This document shows positions 1 through 7,078 of a stretch of 64,000 nt of DNA, one piece after another. The DNA is from Candidatus Gallacutalibacter stercoravium (GTDB lineage Bacteria; Bacillota; Clostridia; Oscillospirales; Acutalibacteraceae). Where the stretch lies: positions 61,279 through 125,278 of the forward strand of contig DVJE01000044.1 of assembly GCA_018716975.1 (NCBI GenBank). Reading direction: 5' to 3'. The translations under genes were made by a program, and so were the position numbers. The notes under the pieces are model-generated. The model saw nothing but the letters and a program-made list of their open reading frames with translations, had not been told where the DNA came from and ran no database searches. Position 1 is the first letter of the stretch; each line of letters starts with the position of its first letter.

Positions 1-110
1 CAAGCGCACAAATCCAGCCCCGCTGATCCCGCGGTGGCCCGCTGAGGAATACGGGCATTTTCTCTTTTTTTTAAAATTTCTAGAGTGAAACCAGGTTCAG
101 GATTTTGCAT
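1..110 (-). CDS. dut: dUTP diphosphatase, N-terminal part (cut by window edge)
   Basis: Only the first 36 codons are inside the window. The start ATG at 110-108 follows an ideal ribosome-binding site (GGAGG, seven bases upstream on the minus strand). After a variable N-terminus the peptide reads ARIPQRATAGSAGLDLCA, which is motif I of trimeric dUTPases (P-RAT-GSAGLDL-A). The enzyme hydrolyses dUTP to dUMP and pyrophosphate, keeping uracil out of DNA and feeding thymidylate synthesis. The remaining four motifs would lie to the left of base 1. The identification rests on one motif, but that motif is highly characteristic. Confidence 0.82.
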   Translation of the reverse strand, partial: MQNPEPGFTLEILKKRENARIPQRATAGSAGLDLCA

Positions 111-431
111 AAGGTGCCTCCTTTATTTATGGCGACTGGAAGTGTTTTCTTTCAAAAAATGCGTGCCGCTGCACGTTTATGGCCGGCAGTAAGCGGAATA
201 ATCATCGACCGCCCTTTATTCTAGCATGTTTTCTTACTATGGGCAAGAGAAGAAGGCGGCGGAACGTTGGGGCCGCGCCAAACCATTTTCATGATTTTTT
301 AGCAGAAATCTCGGCTTTGCAGCCTTTACGGCCAGTTCATAAATATCGGGTAAACTATTGCTATTAAATGTTATTAACCCTGTGGGCCGTCCGCCGCACA
401 GGCAAACAGCATAATAAAAGGAGGGCTTATA
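111..431. other. Intergenic region between divergent dut and metallophosphoesterase genes
   Basis: This gap must hold the promoters of two divergently transcribed genes. I see no convincing gene, RNA or long inverted repeat in it. The short open frames here lack ribosome-binding sites and family-like sequence. Confidence 0.5.
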
Positions 432-1319
432 ATGCCCCTTTCGATTGGATGGATTCTATGGGCTGTGGCCGCTTTGGCGGCGGTGGCGCTCGTGGTATTA
501 TTTTGCTGGATACAAAACAACCTGTTGCAAGTCACCCGGCTGTCGGCGCCTGCGCCGGTAGAACAGCCGCTGCGGGTGGTGCATTTATCTGATCTGCACG
601 GCAAGCAGTTTGGCCGGGGGAACCGGAGGCTTATTCGCATGGTAGAGGGGTTGTGCCCGGATCTGGTGGTGTTTACCGGTGATTTGGTTAATGACGATAC
701 CGACGACTTAGAAGCGGCGGTGGATCTGCTGCGCCGCCTAACCGCTTTTTGCCCGGTGGTATATGTGCTGGGCAACCATGAGCACCGGTACCATTTGGAA
801 GAACGGGTGCTTGCCCGTTTGCAGGCTGCCGGGGTAATCGCTTTGCGCGACAGTTTTTGCACCCTTGCAGTGAAGGGAAGCCGGCTGCAAATTTTGGGGA
901 TGGATGAAAACCAAGGTTCCCACGAGGCATACAGGCAGATCCGCCGGGGGGAATACACCTACCGAGACAGCGGCCCACTCTTGCGCCAGCTGGAAGCCAA
1001 GAATGGGGTACGGCTGGTGTTATCGCATTACCCGGAAAATTTTGCGCTGATTGGGGAGAAATCCTACAACCGGTATCATTTTGATGTGATGTTTTGCGGC
1101 CATGCCCACGGCGGGCAGTTTATCCTGCCCTTTTTCGGCGGCGTGTTTGCCCCGGGCCAGGGGATCCGCCCCCGCTACTACCGCGGTAGGTATGGCGACG
1201 GCCCCTATTTGGTGGTGAGCCGTGGATTGGGCAACAGCGGCTTTCCATTGCGATTGTTTAACCGGCCTAATGTGGTGCTTGTTACCCTGACCCCGTCCTC
1301 CAGCGACGGAAATGCCTGA
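432..1319 (+). CDS. Membrane-anchored metallophosphoesterase (YkuE-like)
   Basis: This 295-residue protein has one N-terminal membrane helix (about residues 7-27) followed by a calcineurin-like phosphoesterase domain. The metal-binding motifs appear in order: DLHG (54-57), GDLVND (from 83), GNHEH (114-118), SHYPENF, and GHAHGG (223-228). The family hydrolyses phosphomono- or diesters with a two-metal centre; YkuE-type members act at the membrane, possibly on lipid intermediates, but the substrate cannot be read from sequence. The start follows AAAAGGAGG at a good distance. A hairpin terminator follows, so the gene is probably monocistronic. Confidence 0.85.
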   Translation: MPLSIGWILWAVAALAAVALVVLFCWIQNNLLQVTRLSAPAPVEQPLRVVHLSDLHGKQFGRGNRRLIRMVEGLCPDLVVFTGDLVNDDTDDLEAAVDLLRRLTAFCPVVYVLGNHEHRYHLEERVLARLQAAGVIALRDSFCTLAVKGSRLQILGMDENQGSHEAYRQIRRGEYTYRDSGPLLRQLEAKNGVRLVLSHYPENFALIGEKSYNRYHFDVMFCGHAHGGQFILPFFGGVFAPGQGIRPRYYRGRYGDGPYLVVSRGLGNSGFPLRLFNRPNVVLVTLTPSSSDGNA

Positions 1320-1347
1320 GCCTAAATGTGAGTTTCATTCATAAAGC

Positions 1348-1378
1348 AAGGCCCTGCCGGCACGGCAGGGCCTTTGTT
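1348..1378 (+). terminator. Terminator after metallophosphoesterase gene
   Basis: A perfect 12-bp stem (1348-1359 with 1363-1374) has a 3-base loop. The T-rich tail is short, so termination may be partial. Confidence 0.6.
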
Positions 1379-1468
1379 GCGCAATATTTTGTGGTGCCTT
1401 TCAGGCATCCGACCGGCGGAAAAACAAGGGCGGCAGGGCGGCGCTAGGGGCCTTTCTTCTTTTCTACT

Positions 1469-2281
1469 CTACCATGCGGTAGGCTGCAAGGCGTCTTTCT
1501 CCTTCATCATGCGCAAGAATTCTTCCCCTGAATATACGCGTATGTTATCGACATCCGAAAAGAAAAGGCCATAGGGAATTACGTAACATTGGTCGCGGCA
1601 GGCGATGTAAATCAGTTCTGCTTGGTACCCCCGGTTTTGATACCGGTAGGTGTAACAGACGGGCACCAAAGCCTGATAATCCCATATGCCGGATGTTTCT
1701 AGTAAAACTTGCACTACTTCCGGGTGAAAGGCATAACCGCCCAACCAGTCGTAACTGCTATAGATAAATTTGTCTTCCCAATAATACCGGGCGGCCTGGT
1801 GTTGCTGCGGATCAGCGCCGGTATGGGTGAAAGCCAGGAGATGATATAAAGACTCGGAACGCCGCACGGGAAAATACCAGCTGTAGTATTCACTGTTTAA
1901 AAGTTCATACGGCACGCCCCCTTGCGACAGTAGATCGGCCACTTGGAGGGCATCGCAGTTATAAACCTTCACGCCGTTCTCTATAATCAGATTGGCCTCG
2001 GGGGCCTCTGCCTCTTCTGTTTGCGCCAACAGAGGCGCTCCATCTAAAGTGGGGCGCAGCAGATCCAGCATTTGCTCTTGGGTATGGGTAAAATTCTCAT
2101 AGTCTTCAGCGCTGTCAGAAATGGAAAACCGGCGATAATCATATTCAGGTGTTTGGGCCAAAAAACGGGGCGCCAATGCCGCCAAGGTGCCGGTGATACC
2201 CCCAACCGCCAGCACACAAGCCAAACATAGGCCCACTGTTCGCCGCTTTAATTTACGAAAGAACGAAGCAAACCGTTTCAT
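1469..2281 (-). CDS. Unrecognised membrane-anchored protein, tandem family member A
   Basis: This 270-residue protein has a basic N-terminus, one membrane helix (about 14-36) and an extracytoplasmic domain. I do not recognise a named family. It shares landmarks with the four genes upstream: ENGVK near residue 105, WYFPV, GYAFHPE, a Y-IPY segment and a C-terminal YSGEEF. It is the most diverged copy and lacks the conserved ERKSDENAQKAN stretch. The chosen ATG at 2281 follows GGGCGG; a longer upstream frame would overlap member B and lacks such a site. It is the last of five co-directional genes. Function unknown. Confidence 0.7.
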   Translation of the reverse strand: MKRFASFFRKLKRRTVGLCLACVLAVGGITGTLAALAPRFLAQTPEYDYRRFSISDSAEDYENFTHTQEQMLDLLRPTLDGAPLLAQTEEAEAPEANLIIENGVKVYNCDALQVADLLSQGGVPYELLNSEYYSWYFPVRRSESLYHLLAFTHTGADPQQHQAARYYWEDKFIYSSYDWLGGYAFHPEVVQVLLETSGIWDYQALVPVCYTYRYQNRGYQAELIYIACRDQCYVIPYGLFFSDVDNIRVYSGEEFLRMMKEKDALQPTAW

Positions 2282-2345
2282 AACAACACCGCCCTTTTCA
2301 CCGGTTGAGATTTGAAAGAAAAGCATTTTGACGCCGCCGGCTACC

Positions 2346-3185
2346 CTACTTCGGCCAAGATTCCCATGGGATCGGCTCTGCCGGATCCAATTCTGATACA
2401 TGAAAGGCCAGAATTTCTTCAAATTCTTCTTTGGTATACAGATGCAGCCTCTTGAAATACATGCCGTCGTTTCTCCAGTTACCGCTATAGGGGATAAAAT
2501 AAACGCCCTGATCGCTTTCTATATAGATAGCCTGTACGCCAAAAGTTTCGCCGTCCTTATTGATGCCGGCACTGTCAAAGGGCAGCAGAATACGCGCACC
2601 GGTGATGCCTTTTTCGTCCAGCAGTTCCTGCACGCGCTCCGGATGAAAAGCGTAACCGCCGGTGCCGTCGTCGTTTTCCAAAGTCAGCTGGTGTGAAATA
2701 TTATACGATTCCTGCAAATCTAGTTGAGGTATCGCGGCATTATGCCTTAAAGTGACGAGGTTAAACCCCTCCGCATTGTTTTGCACCGGGAAATACCAGG
2801 TAAAATCCCTGGATTGGGTAACCCCTTCTACCAGCCCGCCGTGATGCAGCCAGTAAAGCAAATGCTCCACCCGTATAGAATAGCATTTTACCCCGCTCTC
2901 TAGCACCCAATTGGCCTTTTGCGCGTTTTCGTCGCTTTTTCGCTCCACAATTTGCACGCCGCCTTCCGGCGGATCGCCTAACTGTTCCAAAAGAACATCC
3001 CAGTTCTCCTGCAAATAGGCGTAGTCCTCAGGTGCGTCCATAACGGTGTGGGTGCGAAAATCGTAGCCTTCGTTTGCGGGGCGCAGGCACCACAACAGGG
3101 CAAAGGCGGCGCATAGCACCGCTACCGCCGCAACAACCAGCACCCGTCTTCTGTTTGTACGCACCGCTTTCCATATCGGTTGCAT
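2346..3185 (-). CDS. Unrecognised membrane-anchored protein, tandem family member B
   Basis: The protein has 279 residues: a basic N-terminus, a membrane helix (about 12-32) and an extracytoplasmic domain. The domain begins YDFRTHTVMDAPEDYAYLQ, continues through PPEGGVQIVERKSDENAQKA and carries WYFPV, GYAFHPE and a C-terminal LYTKEEF. These landmarks are shared with members C and D at high identity. The start follows GAGGGGGA. The gap to member A is 64 bases. The layout (short cytoplasmic tail, one helix, about 240 exported residues, no lipobox) fits a surface or sensory protein, but no function can be assigned. Confidence 0.72.
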   Translation of the reverse strand: MQPIWKAVRTNRRRVLVVAAVAVLCAAFALLWCLRPANEGYDFRTHTVMDAPEDYAYLQENWDVLLEQLGDPPEGGVQIVERKSDENAQKANWVLESGVKCYSIRVEHLLYWLHHGGLVEGVTQSRDFTWYFPVQNNAEGFNLVTLRHNAAIPQLDLQESYNISHQLTLENDDGTGGYAFHPERVQELLDEKGITGARILLPFDSAGINKDGETFGVQAIYIESDQGVYFIPYSGNWRNDGMYFKRLHLYTKEEFEEILAFHVSELDPAEPIPWESWPK

Positions 3186-3219
3186 TTAGAAAATCCCCCT
3201 CAACTGTTTACTGCTAAAA

Positions 3220-4068
3220 TTATTCACCAGAAACCATAGAATCCAAAAACGCGGAAAATTCCGCGGCGGTGTAGAGTTTTAAGTTTTCTATAGGCACTGT
3301 CATCTGATCCCGGAAGTTATAAGGAATCACCCAGCGGCCGTGCTCATTTTCTGCATAAACGACCTGAAAGAAAATGCGGCTGTACATGGTATACGGCAAA
3401 AGGACAGTAACATTTAAAGGCACTAAGGTATCCACCTGCTGCACCCCTGCCTGCTGAAGCAACTCCTGCACCAATTCGGGGTGAAAGGCGAATCCGCCAA
3501 AACCGTCTTCACTGTTGAATGCCAGCGGTTCCTCGCTTAGTTCAAAGGAGCCCGGCAAGCTTAACTCCGGCACCCCGATGCTATGATTTAAAAAGATTAG
3601 CTGATACTCTTCGCTGTTACTGTAAACAGGGAAATACCAAGTATAATATTCTGAATGCACAACCTCCTGCGCCAGCCCCCCATGGCGCAGACCAAACTGT
3701 AGCTGATCCGACTGAATATGAAAAACCTTTACCCCCCGCTCTAACACCAGGTTGGCCTTTTGTGCGTTTTCATCGCTTTTTCGCTCTGCAATCTGTACGC
3801 CGCCTTCGGGCGGCTGGCCTAACTGCTGCAAGAGGGAATCGATATTTTCTTGCAGGTAAGCATAACCCGCCTCGTCTTGAAAAATAGTATAGGTGCGAAA
3901 ATCGTAAGGCTCAAGCGGCGCTTGGACGGGCGTGCTGATGAGCCAGATCGCCACGGCGGGCAAAAGCAGCAGACCGGTGCAAAGGGCTACCGGCTTTGCC
4001 TTGCGCCATCTGGTGGATCTGGCGGAATTGAAAGACCCATGCGTCTCTGCATTCTTGCTGTTTTTCAT
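3220..4068 (-). CDS. Unrecognised membrane-anchored protein, tandem family member C
   Basis: The product has 282 residues, a membrane helix at about 25-42, and the family domain with YDFRTYTIFQ, PPEGGVQIAERKSDENAQKA, WYFPV, GFAFHPE and LYTAAEF. The ATG at 4068 follows a strong AAGGAGGAG site; the frame continues 76 codons further upstream but that part overlaps member D and is not family-like. Bases 3735-3906, which encode the first part of the exported domain, match 4621-4792 of member D with about 10 differences in 172, much closer than the rest of the two genes. This suggests gene conversion or recent partial duplication. Confidence 0.72.
   Translation of the reverse strand: MKNSKNAETHGSFNSARSTRWRKAKPVALCTGLLLLPAVAIWLISTPVQAPLEPYDFRTYTIFQDEAGYAYLQENIDSLLQQLGQPPEGGVQIAERKSDENAQKANLVLERGVKVFHIQSDQLQFGLRHGGLAQEVVHSEYYTWYFPVYSNSEEYQLIFLNHSIGVPELSLPGSFELSEEPLAFNSEDGFGGFAFHPELVQELLQQAGVQQVDTLVPLNVTVLLPYTMYSRIFFQVVYAENEHGRWVIPYNFRDQMTVPIENLKLYTAAEFSAFLDSMVSGE
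3735..3906. repeat. 172-bp near-identical block, copy 1 (within member C)
   Basis: Aligned by eye, this stretch matches 4621-4792 without gaps and with about 10 substitutions. The flanking coding sequence diverges quickly on both sides. Confidence 0.85.
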
Positions 4069-4081
4069 AGGCTCCTCCTTG

Positions 4082-4945
4082 CTATTGGGGAGATGAAGGG
4101 GAAACAGATGGCGGGGTGGGTTCTTCCGATCCCGTATAGAGACGTAATATCCATAAAAACTCTTCTCGATCGCACAGGTGCAGTTCCCGTAGCAAAGAGC
4201 TGAAATCTCGTACCCCATAGGGAATAAAATACTGCTCGTCACCGCATTGCACATATACCAGGTAAAGGTGATAAGGGGAACCGTCCTGTTTGCCATATAC
4301 GCTCAAAGGCATCAAAACATCGGGAGCGCCCAAACCTTCGCTATCTAAAATGGTCTGAATCATTTCTGGATGAAAAACATAACCGGTCATTCCATCGGTG
4401 GTTCCGTACTCAAACTGAGCAATAAAGGAATAGGGGGATTCCATACCGCCGGATGAGGCCGGTGCGTGATGTTCTAAACAGACAAGCTCGTAGTTTATTC
4501 TGTTTTGATGAACGGGAAAATACCAAATATAATCTTGCGACTCCATAGCGCCTTGCACTAGCCCGCCGTGATACAGCCAATACAGCAGGTGTTCCGCCGG
4601 TATTTCGTAGGTTTTTACCCCCCGCTCTAACACCAGGTTGGCCTTTTGCGCATTTTCGTCGCTTTTTCGCTCTGCAATCTGCACGCCGCCCTCGGGCGGC
4701 TGGCCTAACTGCTGCAAGAGGGAATCGATATTTTCTTGCAGATAGGCATAATCCGCCTCGTCTTGAAAAATGGTATGGGTGCGAAAATCGTAGGTTGCCC
4801 GCCCTGACCCTCCTTGAAGTAAGATGGAGAACAGCACCGCAGATCCCAATAGCAAGGCAAAGCAGCCTACGATAAACCCCCATTTAACGGTGGTTTGTCT
4901 TCTAGCTGCTGCTGCCACTTTCTGCACCCCCACATCAAGCTTCAT
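4082..4945 (-). CDS. Unrecognised membrane-anchored protein, tandem family member D
   Basis: This family member has 287 residues, a membrane helix at about 23-44 and the exported domain (YDFRTHTIFQ, PPEGGVQIAERKSDENAQKA, WYFPV, GYVFHPE). It ends in a Ser/Pro-rich tail. The annotated ATG at 4945 lacks a clear ribosome-binding site; an internal GTG a few codons on is possible, so the start is uncertain. Only 13 bases separate it from member C, supporting one transcript. Function unknown. Confidence 0.7.
   Translation of the reverse strand: MKLDVGVQKVAAAARRQTTVKWGFIVGCFALLLGSAVLFSILLQGGSGRATYDFRTHTIFQDEADYAYLQENIDSLLQQLGQPPEGGVQIAERKSDENAQKANLVLERGVKTYEIPAEHLLYWLYHGGLVQGAMESQDYIWYFPVHQNRINYELVCLEHHAPASSGGMESPYSFIAQFEYGTTDGMTGYVFHPEMIQTILDSEGLGAPDVLMPLSVYGKQDGSPYHLYLVYVQCGDEQYFIPYGVRDFSSLLRELHLCDREEFLWILRLYTGSEEPTPPSVSPSSPQ
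4621..4792. repeat. 172-bp near-identical block, copy 2 (within member D)
   Basis: Partner of 3735-3906 in the same orientation, one gene away. Most differences are at third codon positions, so the encoded segment is almost identical. Confidence 0.85.
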
Positions 4946-4978
4946 TTTCTTTGTTACAGTTGCTACGGCCCAAGCGGT

Positions 4979-5938
4979 TTATAACCTTGTGTGCTTTCTC
5001 CTTTCTTTTTCCACATTTTCCGCCACTGCTGAAATATCTGAGGCGCTATTGGTTTCTTTGGTGGCCTCCCGCTTCATCCGGCGCACTCGGTTGATGGTGA
5101 GAACTACACCTCCTGCCGCCAACACCAGCGCCGCCGCAGGGAGGAGAAGAAGCAAGAAGGAAGAGTCGGCAACTTCTGTTTGCAAGGGAATGCCGGTTCC
5201 TTGCACCGTGCCGCCCGATGGAGCCTCTTCAGACTGAGCTGGCGACATCAGGTTGGTAAACTCCGCTGCGGAGTAGAGGCGCCCCGTTTCAAACGGTTGA
5301 AATTCTGGAACAGCGGCATAAGGGAGGACATAGCCTTGCCCATCCTTTTGCGCATATATTAGGCTGAACATAGCGCTGGGAAGATGCAGCGGCATAATAA
5401 CAGAGGCGTCTTCCATCCCCGCCGCCGCTAAATCTTTCATAATGCTCTTTGCACTGAAAACAGGCGCAAGCTCTTGGTTGTCAGCGCTATGGCAAATACT
5501 GCTGGAATAAGAATATTCCATTTTCCCATTGTCTTGGTGCGAGCATAAAACCGACATAACCTGATATCCCGCTCCGTCCTTTTCCACCGGGAAGAACCAA
5601 GTATAATCGCGCTTTGGCGCATCAGCGACAACCTGACCGTTTTGCAGCAAGGGCAGAAGCTGATCCAACTGATAACGATAGAATTTTACGCCGTTTTCCA
5701 GCGCTTGCCCCAAGTCTTCGGTGCCGTCAGATGTGGAAACACGCGCATAGGCGCGCAAATCGGTAAACTTTTCAAATAGATCCCGCCGGTTGCTGTAAAT
5801 TTCTTGGTAATCCTTTGACTGCGCAAATTCCTCTTGGGTGTAGCTGCAGTTTTCTTGGGCGTAGGCAGATGTTGGGCATATCGAAAACAACGCCAAACAA
5901 AGGATAAACGCCGTCAGCTTCTTTTTTGTTGACTTCAT
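4979..5938 (-). CDS. Unrecognised exported protein with C-terminal anchor, tandem family member E
   Basis: The first gene of the five-gene set encodes 319 residues. It differs in topology: a typical cleavable signal peptide (residues 1-28, ending TSAYA) and a second membrane helix near the C-terminus (about 258-283), followed by a basic cytoplasmic tail. The body keeps ENGVKFYRY, WFFPV, IMPLHLP and LYSAAEF, so it belongs to the same family. The ATG at 5938 follows AAGGAGG. It is transcribed away from the BceAB-type transporter, from a shared regulatory gap. Confidence 0.7.
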   Translation of the reverse strand: MKSTKKKLTAFILCLALFSICPTSAYAQENCSYTQEEFAQSKDYQEIYSNRRDLFEKFTDLRAYARVSTSDGTEDLGQALENGVKFYRYQLDQLLPLLQNGQVVADAPKRDYTWFFPVEKDGAGYQVMSVLCSHQDNGKMEYSYSSSICHSADNQELAPVFSAKSIMKDLAAAGMEDASVIMPLHLPSAMFSLIYAQKDGQGYVLPYAAVPEFQPFETGRLYSAAEFTNLMSPAQSEEAPSGGTVQGTGIPLQTEVADSSFLLLLLPAAALVLAAGGVVLTINRVRRMKREATKETNSASDISAVAENVEKERRKHTRL

Positions 5939-6109
5939 TGAGTTCGCCTCCTTGCCTTGTGTGTCAGCCGGCATATGGAAAGATGCGATATGCCGGGGAT
6001 AACATAAACGAAGATGATGCCGCCGGGAGCGGCGGCCTTTGGATTAGCTGCCCTATCGTTCAATTAATTTTAAGAGCAGCAGCCGTTCTTTTTGTGTTCT
6101 TTTGGTATC

Positions 6110-6157
6110 AGTATAACGAATTCTATATATTTTTCAACAATAGTTACGAAACTGTTA
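6110..6157 (-). promoter_or_regulatory. Putative promoter and degenerate BceR-like box for the five-paralogue operon
   Basis: On the minus strand TATACT (6115-6110) lies 16 bases from TTGAAA (6137-6132). Just upstream of this -35, 6144-6157 reads TTACGAAACTGTTA, a weak match to the BceR-type pattern TNACA-N4-TGTAA. This is a prediction from spacing and motif only. Confidence 0.45.
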
Positions 6158-6201
6158 TCTATTTGTAACAATGATTAAAATTCTGTAACGATTCTTTAAT
6201 C

Positions 6202-6265
6202 TTACAAATTTGTAAGGCAAGTGTAAGCTAAAGCGATGGTTTCACAAAAACGTGCGTGATACAAT
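6202..6265 (+). promoter_or_regulatory. BceR-type operator and promoter of the BceAB-like transporter
   Basis: Bases 6201-6216 form the perfect palindrome CTTACAAATTTGTAAG. Its core (6202-6215) fits the known BceR-family consensus TNACA-N4-TGTAA exactly. A -10 (TACAAT, 6260-6265) follows with no good -35 at the usual distance, as expected for a promoter that needs a response regulator. No histidine kinase or response regulator gene is in the window. Confidence 0.7.
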
Positions 6266-6310
6266 GTGGGCATAGTCAAAGTTGTGCACACAGAAATCGG
6301 AGGAGAAGCA

Positions 6311-7078
6311 ATGGAAACCATATTAAGAGTTGAACATATGGAAAAATATTACGGCAACCGCGGCAATGTGACCAAGGCGGTGGACGATATCAGCTTTGAG
6401 GTGGAACAGGGGGAGTACATGGGCATCATGGGTGCCTCGGGCAGCGGCAAAACCACGCTGCTCAACTGTATCTCTACCATCGACACAGTAACCGCCGGGC
6501 ATATCTTTATCAACGGCAAAGACATCACCCAGCTGGGGGCTAAGCAGCTTTCACGCTTTCGCCGGGAAAGTCTGGGCTTTATCTTTCAGGATTTTAATTT
6601 GCTCGATACCCTCACCGCCTATGAAAACATCGCCCTGGCGCTGACCATTTTAAAAACCCCCGCTGGGCAAATCGATTCCCTGGTGCAGGATGTGGCCCAA
6701 AAGCTGGAAATAAGCCAGGTGCTTAACAAATATCCCTACCAGCTGTCGGGCGGTCAAAAGCAGCGCGTGGCCAGCGCCCGGGCCATTGTTACCCGCCCGT
6801 CGCTGGTGCTGGCCGACGAACCCACCGGCGCGCTGGACTCTAAATCTTCTCGTATGCTGCTGGAAAGCTTTGAAACCCTCAACAGCGTAATGAACGCCAC
6901 CATATTAATGGTAACCCACGACGCCTTTGCCGCCAGCTACTGCAAACGCATTCTGTTTATTAAGGACGGCAAGATCTTTAACGAGTTGGTGCGCGGGTAC
7001 GACAGCCGCAAGCAATTTTTTAACCGCATTATCGAGGTGGTTACCCTGTTGGGAGGCGACAATACCGATGTTTTATAA
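6311..7078 (+). CDS. bceA: ABC transporter ATP-binding protein, BceA type
   Basis: This 255-residue ATPase carries Walker A GASGSGKT (41-48), the signature LSGGQ (145-149) and Walker B LVLADEP (D169), followed by the D-loop and the switch histidine in MVTHD. It belongs to the MacB/LolD/BceA class that powers FtsX-like permeases. The ATG at 6311 sits behind GGAGGAG; an upstream in-frame ATG lacks a site. It overlaps the permease gene by 11 bases, indicating translational coupling. Known BceAB systems confer resistance to, and sense, cell-wall-active peptide antibiotics such as bacitracin; the exact ligand here is unknown. Confidence 0.85.
   Translation: METILRVEHMEKYYGNRGNVTKAVDDISFEVEQGEYMGIMGASGSGKTTLLNCISTIDTVTAGHIFINGKDITQLGAKQLSRFRRESLGFIFQDFNLLDTLTAYENIALALTILKTPAGQIDSLVQDVAQKLEISQVLNKYPYQLSGGQKQRVASARAIVTRPSLVLADEPTGALDSKSSRMLLESFETLNSVMNATILMVTHDAFAASYCKRILFIKDGKIFNELVRGYDSRKQFFNRIIEVVTLLGGDNTDVL

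Noticed and set aside
374..958. 194-codon minus-strand frame inside the metallophosphoesterase gene
   Set aside because: The plus-strand frame carries all family motifs; this is its shadow.
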